A stretch of 64,000 nucleotides of DNA from Daucus carota subsp. sativus (GCF_001625215.2 NC_030383.2:58394949-58458948); one strand, 5' to 3'. Positions 14,345 through 26,761 are shown, counted from the first letter of the stretch. Program-made: numbers and translations. Notes: generated by a model not told the origin, from the letters alone.

Positions 14345-17300
14345 GCCAAAACACTTCTCAAATGTCTAGCAACTTTCTATTCCTTCCTATTATTTTATTA
14401 AATATCACGTTTGTTACTTTGACAACTTTGAACTCTCCTTTAATTTTTCTCAACTTTACATGAGCAGCAGTAAGTTCTGAATGCAGCTTGTGTAACAGGG
14501 ATCGATTTTGAAAAAAAATTAATATTTATATAATTTTTTTCAAAATTTATATAATTTTTTTCAAAATTTTCTTTTCTACAAATAAAATGTAATGTATAAA
14601 TTTTTATTCTGAAAAAAAAAATTAGAAAAAAAAATATAGAACTATGTTTATAGACGCATTAGTGTAAAAGAACACAAGTAAGGAGGGCTGAAATTTATAA
14701 TTTAATGTTAACTCCATCCACGTTAGTAGTCATGTTTGTAAATTTGTTTTGTCTAAATAGAATATTAAATATTTAAATATGATATTTTTGTTATTATATT
14801 TATTCATGATAATTGTATAGCTACAAAAATAAAGTTTTTTGAGAAAAAAATAAAGCTAAGTTATCATCAATGTTATCAAATATTCCATAACAATCTATAA
14901 AACTGGTCTGCGTTAATAAAGTTAACGTCCGTATCCGGAAAAAATAATACCAACTAAAAAATAAAATAAATATTTTTTCCATGAAAGGGAGGAGCGCTGC
15001 AAGATTCATTTGTGCAACTATGTTGGAAGCTTTGATAAGGTTAATACAGGTCAGAGATAAGAATATCAGGTAAATAATAATAATTTAGAGAGAGATAATT
15101 ATCGATTTTAATTTTGAACACATATTATCAAAAAATTATTAATAATTAATAAGAAATATTTGTTTATCATTTCCCGTTAACACCAAATAAATAATCCAAA
15201 CAATTGTCATGAGATTAGAGTTCCAATTCTCATTAACCCACCTCATTAACTATAAACCAAACACCCCTAATAATAATCGTATTTCAAAAGCATTGTCACC
15301 TTATCCTTTGGGTGTACACTTATCTCCTAACTAATTGACACTATGATTAACAGAAATAGAAATAGATTAATCGAATGTGTTTAGTCTAGACATGGGCACT
15401 GGATCAATATTGCCTCACGATAAACGTGTTGCCATTAGTTTAATGTATTTATGAACATGTGGTGCTCGGACAATCGTGGTAACATGTTGTAGACAGGTAT
15501 GAACATAAACTCTCCGCTTTGATATCTAACAAAGTTTACATCAAGAAACATGCTCGGTTGGACCGCATGGGGTGTTATTTTAATTCATCTGAGATCTCTT
15601 GGAAGACGTATTTACTTGATCACATTTTAACCTTAACTAGTCCACACTATACTTACCTCTTCTCTAAAATCTGTCAGAAAAATTAAATATCATTTATTAA
15701 TATATAAACGGATTTATTCATAATAATCTAAATATTAATAACATACTATTTTTCAATTATAATCAAACAATATAGTCAATATCATCGAAGCACAATTTCT
15801 TACAGATTAACAACTTTTACCTAATGTGTTACGGATCCAATTTAGCCGGCGATTATAGCCAACCCCAATTTAGCCGGTGATTATAGCCAACCCAATACTT
15901 TAAAACATGATTTTTCCACTAATTTTTTGTCCCAAAATGAATTTTTCCGACAACTTTTAATATAGATCAATAAAAAATACCTATTAAAGATTAGAATGCT
16001 CAAAATAATGTTAAATATTTTATTTAAATGAATTTTCTAGATTTGCAATATGTAAGTAGAATCGTCGATGAATACTCTCACTGAAGTATATACCTAAAGT
16101 TTTATTTATAAATTCTCTAGTAACTTCTTTTAGCATCCAATTATTTTTTGAATAGAAAATGTTGAATATAAATATATATACTTCCAATAAGTCTGTTGTC
16201 TCGTCAAATATTATAATCCAAAATGATGGCAGGAGTATTGTTATTAATCGAAAGCCTGTGCCGCCAGCGTATATAATTAAGTGATAACGACCGGGCTAAT
16301 TTAAGAAACTTCTGTTGTTCACTTAGTTCCCCCTCCGTTCAAATTCGTGTTCACTATTTATATCAAATTGCCTAGTTTTGCTGAACTTCATAAATTATTA
16401 TTACATCAATTTTGAAACCTCAAAACATTTCCTACATGAATTATATATATGTTTTAAAAATCTTTTAAATTATATAATATATAAATTTCAATCAATATTT
16501 TTGAAATTGAAATAAAATTGTAGCTGAGGAGGTCTTTACGAGCTTCCACGCTAAGGAAACACATAGAATATTAGTTTAGTTTAAAAAAAACAGAATATTT
16601 GTCACACAAACATTGACATCTGGTGTCAAGAATATTGGGGGAAATAATACTAATCCAATGTGTGAATTATTAATTTCCTCTCTTTTTTATTTTAACTGTG
16701 CAAAGAGTTTTATAGTGCTTTGGCCGTCTTTTCTCTTCGTCCTATACTTGATTATATGAAAATAAGTACTAGAAAGAAAAAAACTCTCACTCAATTTTTT
16801 TTTCTTTCAAATAAATTGAGCAAAAGGTAACTATTTCATTTTTGTTGTGTTTGGTTGGCGTGGATGAAATACAATGAAATGATATAAAATAAATGAAGAT
16901 AGTAGTGTTAGAAAAAAATTTAAAAAAAAAATTGAGAGAGTATAAAATTATTATATGATGAGATTTGTAAAAAATTCAATTATAGAAGAGAATGTAGAAT
17001 TTCTTATCAAATTTGGGGTATGATCTTCTCATATGAGAAGTAAAGAATAGAAGGGAGTAAATAATGAAATTTATAAATATTTACTCATAACATAATTCAA
17101 ATTCCATCACATTCTTTTCATATTCATTCACCTCACCAAAAATAACATAATTGTTTTTCTTTTTAAATGAATACCTGAGGGAATATCAAGCGAAAGAATA
17201 TTTCTTGTTATCTTCTGAAAACTAAAATTCTATAAAATATTTAAAATATTAATTATTAATTATACACTGGCTAATAAATAATTTAACAAATACTAAATAA

Positions 17301-18298
17301 TTTAATTCAATTTAAAATTTTGAAAGTGAGTAATTGCGTAGCTACCCTTCTGTCCAACTCATATGAAATATGTTGGAGACCGTTTGGAAACTGCATTTCA
17401 TTTCAAATGATGGATTTCAAATGAAAGGAATTGAGTTGTCATTTTAAATTCTCATATTTATTCTGGATTTGAAATCCGAATCTAAATTTTCAAACAGTTT
17501 ATTTGATTAAATCCAGAATTTCAAATGAAATCATGGTTCCCAAACAAGTTATTAGTATAATTATGATATGTTTAGAGAAAATTAAACTCGTTTTAACAAT
17601 TAAAAGTGCACAAAACCTAAAATTTGAATCACTAATATATGTTATCGTTGAATGGTTCTAGAATATTTTACATAAATATTCCTGCATGACTGATAATTAA
17701 AAAGTCAATACACTATTGTTATTGAGTACGTGAGATAATTTGTGGTGAAAGCAACGGCAGCGGAGATCAGAAGCTTCAATGCGTGTACACAAACTAGTTT
17801 ATTGTATTTCGTGACAAATAAACAAACGTCGTATTTATCGTGCCACCTATTTTTATAATTTTAAACGACAGTTGGCAATTGCATGTACATCTGCGAGTCA
17901 CCTATGACAACTTTAGGCTAATTGTTTGAGATATATGTAGGCCCTGTTTGTTTACCAGTTCTCTCTCACAGCTTCTGCTTCTTTTTCAAACACGTTATTC
18001 ACTTATTTACTTCTCACTTCTGCTCCCTCAAAAACTCACTTCTTTTAAGCTTGCCCAAACGGCCCCGTAATGTTACATAATCGTGTACTCCTGAGTCCCG
18101 GTAGAATATCGCAATACATAGATTATCGGGAAGGTTCTGGATCTTAGTTTGATCCAAAAATATAGTAACTGGCGTAATCAAAACGGCCCGGCCGGTCAAA
18201 ACTTGTTTAATCTAAATCTTCATATTCAAAGCTGAAATAAAATTCATAATCATAATTTTTTACTCGTCAGTACTCAGTACTGATGGAACTAAGAAATA
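14345..18298. other. Gene-free AT-rich stretch with MITE relics
   Basis: No coding exon recognised. A 26-30 bp unit (AATTTAGCCGG(C/T)GATTATAG) is duplicated in tandem around 15838-15893. A relic resembling the ACCAAACAC-ended MITEs of the AVT1 intron lies around 15190-15275. Two short hAT-like relics with CCGTTTGG/CCAAAC-type ends lie near 17374-17548 and 17940-18064. A lone CTCCGTT-type end near 16330 has no partner. Confidence 0.5.
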
Positions 18299-18559
18299 CT
18301 CCCTCCGTCCCTTTTTACTTGTCCCTTTTGAAAAAATAACGCATCTTAAGAAAATGTTAGGTGGATATCTTGTTTTCATACATATCCCTAATAAATGTAA
18401 TGAATTAGATAGAGTTGTGTATATATATATGCTAGTCAAACATTGAAAGTTGTTACATTTTGAAAAAACATACAAAAAGTTGCTTTGAAAAGAGAAGTGG
18501 ACAAGTAATTTGGGACAATTTTTTTTTCAAAAGGGACATGTAAAAAGGGACTGAGGGAA
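18299..18559. mobile_element. Stowaway-type MITE
   Basis: 261 bp with ends CTCCCTCCGTCCC... and ...GGGACTGAGGGA, flanked by TA on both sides (18297-18298 and 18560-18561). The CTCCCTCCGT terminus and TA duplication identify the Tc1/mariner-derived Stowaway group. Arms pair over at least 35 bp. Non-coding. Confidence 0.88.
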
Positions 18560-19103
18560 TATCAGTTATTAATTGACGAGAAATCAGTCGGATCATGATG
18601 GTTAAAAAAAATAAAGATGGGTGAGATCACATAAATTGTAGCTGCCTTCTAATGATCAACTTTAAATCATTTCAACGTGATTATATATCCCGCATCTAGA
18701 GTGATCGAGTCATATATAAGTAATTATCGAAAGTGAAAAGATCTAAATTAAATAGAAGTATAATTTTTCGGGACAAGCTGACTAAGATAGTGGCACGTGA
18801 CTCAGACGAGTCATGTAGAATTTTTGGAGCCGTCCACTTAGATGGATTTAAAGGAATAAATCGGAGTTGGAGTAACATCTGAAGAAAAATTTCATTTTAA
18901 ATTGAGAGTGTTTAATTATAGTTGAGATGGTTAGGAGAGGAATGGGCCGGTTATAAAAATGAAATTTTGGAAAATTTAATCATATATATATTTAAGACAA
19001 CAAACACAACATAGGTTTGGTAATAACCTCCAGTCGCCGTGAGGTCTTACCTGTGAACAGTGCATTTAAATTGATAAGTTCAATCTTTTTTTTATTTTGC
19101 ATT

Positions 19104-19805
19104 GAGTTATATGCAATTGACACCCCTTATGTTTGGACATAATGCACATTGCACTTGATAATTTTGGAAAATACACTTTGCAGCCCCAGACTTTTAACCC
19201 GTAGACACTTTGCACTCTTTCCGTCAATTTCTGCCGTTACCGTTAACTTTTGCAGGGGCATTTTGGGAAATTTAATTATATTTAATTAAAATCAGACCTT
19301 TATTTAAATTTTCTGACCATCTAAACGATATTTTTCGGAAAAACTTAAAGAACGAAAGTTGTAGAGAATAAAAAAATCTTCTTAAAACTATAAGGTTCAA
19401 AATTTTCGTAATTCTTTTTATAATTATTCTAAAAAATTCAAAAATTAGAAATCTTGTAAAAATGAACAATCGTTTTTAAATAATTATTTAAATTTTGAAC
19501 CCTATTGTTCTAAAAGATCTTTTTATTCTCTACAACTTTCGTTATTTAAGTTTTTCCGAAAAATATCGTTTAGATGGTCAGAAAATTTAAATAAAGGTCT
19601 GATTTTAATTAAATATAATTAAATTTCCCAAAGTGCCCCTGCAAAAGTTAACAGTAACGGTAGAAATTAACGGAAATGGTGCAAAGTGTCTACGGGTTAA
19701 AAGTCTGGGGCTGCAAAGTGTATTTTTCAAAACTATTAGATGCAATGTGCATTATGTCTAAACATAAGGAGTGCCAATTGCATATAAGTTATAAGTATAT
19801 AACTC
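19104..19805. mobile_element. Mutator-type foldback element (MULE-MITE) 1
   Basis: 702 bp, almost entirely two inverted arms of about 330-350 bp around a short loop near 19475. It begins GAGTTATATG and ends ATATAACTC. It is flanked by a perfect 9-bp duplication TTTTGCATT (19095-19103 and 19806-19814). Long inverted repeats and 9-bp duplications are the Mutator signature. The right end carries about 12 extra bp compared with the left. Both arms contain CCGTTACCGTTAAC-like text. Non-coding. Confidence 0.9.
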
Positions 19806-19814
19806 TTTTGCATT

Positions 19815-21090
19815 TGTTGAAGAACAATAATTGTGGTATGATTGTATCTCAAACTTCTGGTGGTGATGCATATCAAGTTAAGCCCCAGGGTTTTTAGATC
19901 CTATGATGGTGGAGGAGAATAATTCGCCCAATTATATCCAATGAAACTTTGGAGCTATGTGACCAATAATTTCAAGCAAATTATATGATATTATGTATTT
20001 ATTGGAAATTCCCTATTGTAAATGACGAAGCTCGATTAGGAAAATTCTTAATTATTGAAGCCCCGAGACCCACAAGTGTCTGATGCTTTTGAGCTTCATA
20101 TTCCTCAGCCCATCTCCAGTTCATTCATTCATATCTCTAGTGAGTGATTATCCACTATGCTTGGATTGGATTAAAAAATTATTTATGATTTATAAGAAAA
20201 AGCAGATAATATATACGAGGCACACAATTTTTCTGAAATATTAAATACAATAATAATGAAAATAATGAATTTGTCAAAATATAATAGAACCTAATTAACC
20301 TAATAACTCTTCCGCTCAGAAACGAAATGGTCCAAATGTTACCAGCAAAAATATAATATACTATTTAATATTTTCAAATAAATGAAAATATTCACATAAG
20401 AATTGTAACTTCTAAACCGAATTCAAATTAAATTATATTAATTTTTTTTCAGACATATTATATTTTAGCAAATTTTTATTAAATAATTCACTCGAAAGAA
20501 ATTTCAGTTTACACAACATTTTTTTTGCTAAGTCGGTTTGCGCAACTTTATCATTAAATACGTAACACCCCAAATAATTAAAAGCATGTTTTTAATCTCG
20601 CTATTATTGTGAACTTTCTTTTTATAGAACTAGAAAAAATCTGGGCGGAAAGAGCTAAAATCCGAGTCAGAAAAGACGTATGAATCTCCATCAACATGAC
20701 CAATTTGAAGTTCTTTTTTACTCTTTTCTTTTGGAATGAAGTGGAAAGTAATTTTACTTTGTTGGCATTGTTTAGTCAATGTAGAGCAAGCCTGTGTGTG
20801 TTTTGTTTATTCATTCATTCATGTCAACTTTTATTATTAAATAGTTAATTGCAACACAAAGATTAATTATGTTAATTATCACCACAAATTTAAACTAATC
20901 AACATATCATAGTACTTGCAATTGCTTACTTTAGTGAAGGTGAAAATTGTAAAATGTTGGGGCAATAGAAACATATGTTCGTGCATATTATTTTAAATAC
21001 ATTTGCTTTGCTTTAGAATTTGACAAATGAAAAGCCCTTATTTTCAATCAGTTGCATCATATCACATTTAGCATGTTGGAAAGGCAATGT
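19815..21090. other. Intergenic, no feature seen
   Basis: AT-rich sequence between the foldback element and the next MITE pair. No conserved domain, RNA gene or element recognised. Confidence 0.5.
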
Positions 21091-21097
21091 GGGTGTT

Positions 21098-21337
21098 TGG
21101 CAACCCATTTTAAGGCGGACTTCTCGGCTTATAAGTTAGAAGCACTTATTCGTACCGTTTGTGTAAAAAGTCAAGAAGCACTTATAAAAAGCTAGGAATG
21201 CTAGCTTTTGTTCCAGGACTTCTACTTATTTTCCAAACACTTTAATCACTTATAAGTCTTATCTTGCTTCTAACTTCTACTCCACTTATTTATTTTAAGC
21301 AATAAGCACTTATTTTAAGCTCACCCAAACGGCCCCA
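21098..21337 (-). mobile_element. hAT-like MITE, copy A
   Basis: About 240 bp ending CCCAAACGGCCCC, with internal CTTATAAG-rich blocks. It is the inverted relative of the element at 21592-21828: shared text includes GACTTATAAGTGATTAAAGT-like and TTTCCAAACACTTTAATC-like blocks. Target duplication not convincing. Confidence 0.6.
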
Positions 21338-21591
21338 ATTATAAAGGTCACCATGAAAGCAGTCACCTCGTAGATTATTTTGGGTATCAACTGTGACATT
21401 AGAATGAAAATGACCCACTTCAATTTAATATAATTTTAAATTGCCACCCCATTTTTCATTTTTTTTTTGGTTGAAAGTTGATATTACATGAATTCAGGAG
21501 TTGGAAGTAATCGAACAGAACCGGACTTGAATTTTATTTGATCCTTAAATTATCGAGATCCATCAAAAAAATTCTAAATATATTATGGAAC

Positions 21592-21828
21592 CGTTTGGGT
21601 AAATCTAAATAAGTGTTTCTTGTTTAAAATAATAAAGTGGAGTAAAAGTTATAAGCAAGTTATGACTTATGATAAGTGATTAAAGTGTTTGGAAAATAAG
21701 TAGAAATTCTGAAACAAAAGGCAGCATTCCTAACTTTATAAGTACTTATTGACTTTTTACACTACAAATAAAAACTTTTAACTTATAAACCCGAAGACGG
21801 CTTTTAAGCAGTAAACAAAGACCCCTTG
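21592..21828 (+). mobile_element. hAT-like MITE, copy B
   Basis: About 237 bp beginning AACCGTTTGGGT. It is the reverse-complement relative of copy A, 250 bp to the left. The two could form a large hairpin if transcribed together. Confidence 0.6.
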
Positions 21829-22841
21829 TATTACTCCCGCTCCACTTATCATGAATTCATGATCGAGGATGAATTTTGTTAAATACGTGATGGGGGCATA
21901 TTTAATCAAAAATATAACATCGAGAAAATAATGTCTATTCAACAGTACTGAATTCATGTAATTGTTTGGTCTGCTGCACGGTTTAGCTAATGGATCAAAT
22001 TTCTTTGCTTCATACGTGTGCCAACATTATTTTCTTTCCTGTCTAAATCAACCTTGCACATAATTAATCTATTTTAAGAACAAAAAAATATATATGAAGT
22101 GGTGATGGCCTAAGCAACTAGTCACCCATCAAATGATTGGTGATGTGTGTATTATTTTCTAATAATATTTGGATTTAATAATAATTGTGTGCACTGTTTT
22201 CTCTGCTCTCCACCTTGGAAGCCATTGGCATGGTGCCTTCATGCTCCAAAAGCCACAAAGTGTGAGTTTTCTAATGCTGGGGAGCGTGTGCATTGGGTCT
22301 TCTTAACAGCCCACTTACAGAAAGCCCGGCAAGGGGGATGTGTACAATACTTGTTCCACTACAAAAGGCCTCTCTGACTTTGATATTGGGTTTTCTTTTC
22401 GAATTGTCCAACCACATGATTGATTCTGTTAGTGCAATATCCTGCCAAGTGGAGTATTCTCCAAAACTATACAAAACTTATCTGAAATAGTCTCCGGGGT
22501 TATTTTTTATAATTGTAGAGATGAGTTCTTGTAGATTTTTATGATGTGTGAACTTAATTTTAACATTCTTCTCCCCAAGTTTAAATAGAAGTGAAAACTG
22601 AGGAAAAGAAAAGCAAATACAAAATTTATACTTATTTTTGTGTTTACGTTTTTTAGGAATGATAGCAAGTGGATTGAAAAGTAAATTTGTTAAAATTTCA
22701 ATCCAAACTTTCCACTTCAAAAATGGATGGAGAGGGAAGCAAGTAGTGGGAGCAATTAATAAAATATTGAAATAACAATTATATATTCATTAATTAATAT
22801 ATAAAAATTATATTTTCTTTCCAAGTCCGGAGCATCTATTA
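21829..22841. other. Intergenic; GC-richer 200-bp patch of unknown nature
   Basis: Mostly AT-rich. A patch at 22185-22380 is less AT-rich than its surroundings and contains a small imperfect hairpin (TTGGAAGCC...CATGCTCCAA), but no open frame, tRNA boxes or known family was recognised. Confidence 0.4.
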
Positions 22842-23139
22842 TCTATTATATAAATAAAACGTGAATAATCTTTAATTTGGTCAAATATCTTTTGTTATTT
22901 CTGAATTAACCTATACTATACAATGTTTCAAAAATCAAAATAGAAAATATATATAAATAATGTGAGACAAATACAAGTGAGCCTATAATTTGTTCTACTC
23001 GAATATAAACAGAATCATCGTGTAACCGATATAAGATAAATAATTATTTTTTCTTAAAAATATTATCCAATATTTAAAATATAGATGTAAAATTATAAAT
23101 ATTATAAATCAACCGTGCATGACACGAGTTATAAGCTAG
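22842..23139 (+). mobile_element. Non-autonomous Helitron candidate
   Basis: Starts TCTATTATATAAATAAAACG directly after an A and ends ATAAGCTAG directly before a T, the A|TC...CTAG|T arrangement of Helitrons. A short hairpin (CGTG-CATGA-CACG) lies about 9 bp before the CTAG end. 298 bp, non-coding. The subterminal GTTCTACTCGA block recurs just outside at about 23151. Confidence 0.55.
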
Positions 23140-23660
23140 TGATTCTTTAATGTGTTCTACTCGAGTATAAACAGAAAGTCATCGTGTAATTGATACAAGA
23201 TAAATAATATATTTTTTCTTATAAACAAAAAAATTACAACATATGACAAATTTAATTTATAGTTAATTACAAAACATAAGAAAAGTAAAACTAACATCAA
23301 TTACATGGGTACATAATTCATTTAACATATTTTTTATAGTCATTGGGTGTGTATCTAACAGTTAGGATCATAATAAAATTATGTCTTGTTCAACTCTTTT
23401 TTTCCGTTGAACAAGTAAAATTTGTGATTTTTTCGTTCAGCGAGAAGGTCGATGCACATACAAATATTCATATCAATCGTCCAGCTAGAAAAACCATCGA
23501 ACGTGATGAAATTTATTTTAATCATGATCGTTGGATATATCATTCAACAATTATTAAAAAAAATTATACTATAAAATAATTTATTATAAATTTTTTTACG
23601 TTAACAATGTATGATTGACACACTAATAATAACGCGAGCGTTTTATTCACATAAATCACC

Positions 23661-23735
23661 CATTAAAGTATCCATGTATATGAGTGAGTATGTTATGCAT
23701 TAAAGTATCCATGTGTACGAGTGAGTATACTACAT
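23661..23735. repeat. 37-bp tandem duplication
   Basis: Two units beginning CATTAAAGTATCCATGT at 23661 and 23698, next to the GC-rich element that starts near 23737. Confidence 0.8.
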
Positions 23736-23736
23736 A

Positions 23737-24385
23737 TAGGGATGAGCGGGAGCATTTCAGGGGCCGGGGAGTGTTATCTCCGTCACGATCTCCGATTTCA
23801 ATACTTATCCTCGATTCCGTCCCGAACCCCGAATGAGAATCCTTTTCTTCCCTGATCCCCATACCGAATAGGAAACGAGAATCCTCGCGAGGATTCGGGA
23901 AATTTTACTTTTTAATAAAAATTATAACTTTATAATACATAATATATTTTTTAATAAAATAAATAAACTACTAACTCCTAATATACTAATAAAATGATAT
24001 TATCTCATATTTTCAACATCAAATCATATTAAAATTGATTTATAATATAAATAAATGACAACTTTAAAATTATATTTTAATATAATTATAATCGACCAAT
24101 AAAAATAAAGATTATTTTTTAATTTTAGTAATATTATAAAATGTATCTATTTTTAATAATTTATTTAGTATGGTTTAAAAAAAATTATTTAGTATAATAT
24201 ATATATATATAAATACAGTCGGGGTCGGGTCGGGGAGACACGAATCCCCGCCCCCGCCCCGATCCCCGAATTTTTTATATAACATTTCACGTTCTCCGTC
24301 CCGTCCCTGAAAAATTCCTCGAATTCCCGACACCCCCGGGGCGGGGTTCTGATCGGGGTCGAACGGGGCGGGGTAAATGTACAGG
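23737..24385. mobile_element. MITE with GC-rich (C)CCCGA-type ends
   Basis: A block starting TAGGGATGAGCGGGAGC and a second GC-rich block (about 24220-24385) full of CGGGGTCGGG repeats enclose about 300 bp of very AT-rich DNA. GC-rich, internally repetitive ends around an AT-rich core resemble the element at 37621-37953. Boundaries are approximate and no target duplication was confirmed. Confidence 0.5.
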
Positions 24386-24716
24386 TAAGCATACTCACTT
24401 ATAATTATTATATTTTTAATTACAACAAAAATAAATATATAATATTTTGATAGTGTCAATATAGTTGACTGCAACCCGGACAATATTCATTAACCGGTAA
24501 CTTGAAGAAAAAGCTACATAATGTTGATTTCCGATTCCGAGTACATTTCGGAAATAAAAAAGAAAAGTGCAACAAATAAGCTGTCACATTAGCTTTCTAC
24601 CCAAGCTAAATCCTTCAAGACATCTTTATCTTTTTGTCCAAGCTAGAATTATAACCCTGAGATAACTTCAATTTTTCAACTATCGTAATCTTCTTGTTGA
24701 CGTCCAATCGGCGTGC

Positions 24717-26065
24717 ATGCGAATGATGAACTTTGCGACACTACGCGGTCTCTCTCAATCGTCTCGCTCTATACTTCAGAAGGCAAGTAGGTCAAATATC
24801 GTATAATATTATATGAACTTTACGTATCATATTCTATATATGAGCGGGATAAATAATACACCCAAATATTTAGAATATGTTTGATTTAGTTTGGTTATTA
24901 ATATTATTGTGAATTGTACGTGCAGAGAGTTGTTCTTGGCAGTAGTGGATCTCATGAATTTATCGTCAAGGCTGGATATGCCAAACTCAAGAAAAAATAT
25001 GGTGCGATAATTACTTCTCTTATTTTCCGTCTATACATTTAATTTTGGTTTATACGAGAATCGGAAAATTGTGATAATCAAATATTTTGCACTTACCGAA
25101 ACGATGAAAATTTCCTGATTAATCTTGAGAAATCGGGCGAAATATTTGTTATGAATTATTTTGATGTTATTTTACAGGTATTAATTCGAATCGAAAGTGC
25201 TCCGAGTCTCGCAGTACGCCTGAGAACAGAGAAGGTAAGAATATGCAGTCACATTGTTTCAGTCAATTTGATGATGTTCTGTTTAGTTGCGGATAGCTAA
25301 GAATATTCTGGAAAACGAAAATGAATCGAAGTGCAAATGTGCGATAGTATCTTGTTATAACCGTATTGCAGTTTATGATACTTAGCAGAATTGATTAGAT
25401 GTTATGATAAATCTGCAAGTGGTCAGAATCTCTCTGTTTTGAGGAATGTTGGTTAAAATGATGCCGAATTATGATATATCGAAACGTAGAATTTAGTAAT
25501 ATTTGAACTGGAGAACGGCGTTTGTTGGTTACTGGTAAGATCAGAGAATCCATAGTATGCATAAATTGCAGATGTGTCGCGATATGTGAACTCTTATAAA
25601 CACTGCTCATAAAACTAGTAATGATAGATTGGATGAATGTCACTTGCTTTGAAGTAGTCACAAAGGTCTGGTATATAATTTCCTTGTTATTCTGATTGAA
25701 TTCATTGTTCATTTGCAGAGAATTATACAGATGATCAAGCGGTGAATTGCACAAATGATCAAGTAGCTAATTGTACAAATGAACAGGCGAATTGTACAAG
25801 TGAGCAAGTAGTGAATTGTTCAAGTTATCAAGCAGAGGAGTTTCGCGGAGAAGATTTTTGTGGTGAAGATTTCTGCGGAGAAGTTTTTTCTGGAGGAGAA
25901 GAGTTTCACGGAGAAGATTTTGACAGGGAAGAATTCGAGGGAGACAAGATTTTCAGAAGCGTTGAATTTACAACGCGAGTCCCCATTTCATCCAAGACAG
26001 CTACTCGTGTTGATGATTTCGTATCATTCATATTTAACAATGCACATCAAGATGAAGAGAAGTAG
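24717..26065 (+). CDS. Unrecognised 181-residue protein with two short-repeat regions
   Basis: Four exons, phases closing exactly: 24717-24782, 24926-25001, 25178-25234, 25719-26065. I do not recognise the family. The N terminus MRMMNFATLRGLSQSSRSIL is rich in Ser/Arg and lacks acidic residues for about 30 residues, like a mitochondrial presequence. Residues 68-104 hold five 7-8-residue units of the form N-(C/Y)-(T/S)-x-x-Q, each also an N-X-S/T sequon. Residues 107-141 hold glycine/acidic/Phe repeats around FCGED. The tail VDDFVSFIFNN may form a helix. Intron 1 begins with AAG|GCAAGT, so it is probably a GC-AG intron; an AA|GTAGG donor is the alternative but would break the frame. The first of three nearby ATGs (24717, 24723, 24726) was chosen. 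It could be lineage-specific. Confidence 0.6.
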
Positions 26066-26209
26066 GCTAGCTATGTAACTAGAGTTTGGAAATCAGATCA
26101 TCTTGTGCAAATCTGGATGAGTGATTAGTTGTTGGCTTGTTGCATTGTTATGAACTTGAAAATGTGACCAAATGCCTCTAAATTCTAATCAACTTCTGCA
26201 GAATCGTTA

Positions 26210-26293
26210 GAGCATCTCCAGCAATGTAGAAGACTTAGCTAAAAATCATTAATGTCTGACAAATCCATTTCAGCCTATCCGTTGGAGATGCTC
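26210..26293. mobile_element. Short MITE with GAGCATCTCC termini
   Basis: 84 bp beginning GAGCATCTCCAGCAA and ending TTGGAGATGCTC. This terminus is common to a plant MITE group, probably PIF/Harbinger-like. It lies just 3' of the unrecognised gene. Target duplication (TTA/TGA) is imperfect. Confidence 0.55.
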
Positions 26294-26719
26294 TGACAGA
26301 TCTATGGATTGATGTGTACATGTGCAGATAATAGGTTTTTTTCTTTTTTTGTTTCGACCTCGTTTATCTTCAGAGTATTACCAAAAATGAAGCAAATGAA
26401 ATCAAAGTAATTGAAAGAGGAGATCAAGAGAACCCAAAAATGAGAAAATTTCAGCATTAGTATCTTTTTAATGTTATTTAGAAGAGTTTGAAATAAAACA
26501 CAACTTCCTGACAAAAATAAAACACAACTTTAATTTCGATTATATTTTAATTTATACACCAAGATTAATGCAATCGAAATAGTTGATTTTTTTTCTGAAA
26601 ATGATCCCACAAATTGAGGTGATCCATTTTTATCTCCTCTATTCTCTCATATCAAAACACCAAACCTAAACCTAAACTCCCCTATCATCCAAACCACACC
26701 AGGAAACATCATACATTAC

Positions 26720-26761
26720 ATGGTTTCTGATTCTGTCCATGGCTCACATTTCATGGTCTGA
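26720..26761 (+). other. Upstream ORF overlapping the hyccin start codon
   Basis: ATG at 26720 opens a 13-codon frame that ends in TGA at 26759-26761, beyond the main ATG at 26739 and in another frame. If the leader contains it, ribosomes using it would pass the main start. Confidence 0.5.

Noticed and set aside
13978-14354. Two minus-strand open frames of 86 and 101 codons
   Set aside because: Driven by the CT/GT microsatellite of the HAD copy-2 leader. One is in frame with the HAD protein through the splice, but the peptide is low-complexity.
16325-16350. Stowaway-like CTCCGTT terminus
   Set aside because: No TA-flanked partner end found within 1 kb.
22185-22380. Possible structured RNA or miRNA precursor
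   Set aside because: The small hairpin is short and asymmetric, and neither arm matches a plant miRNA family I know.
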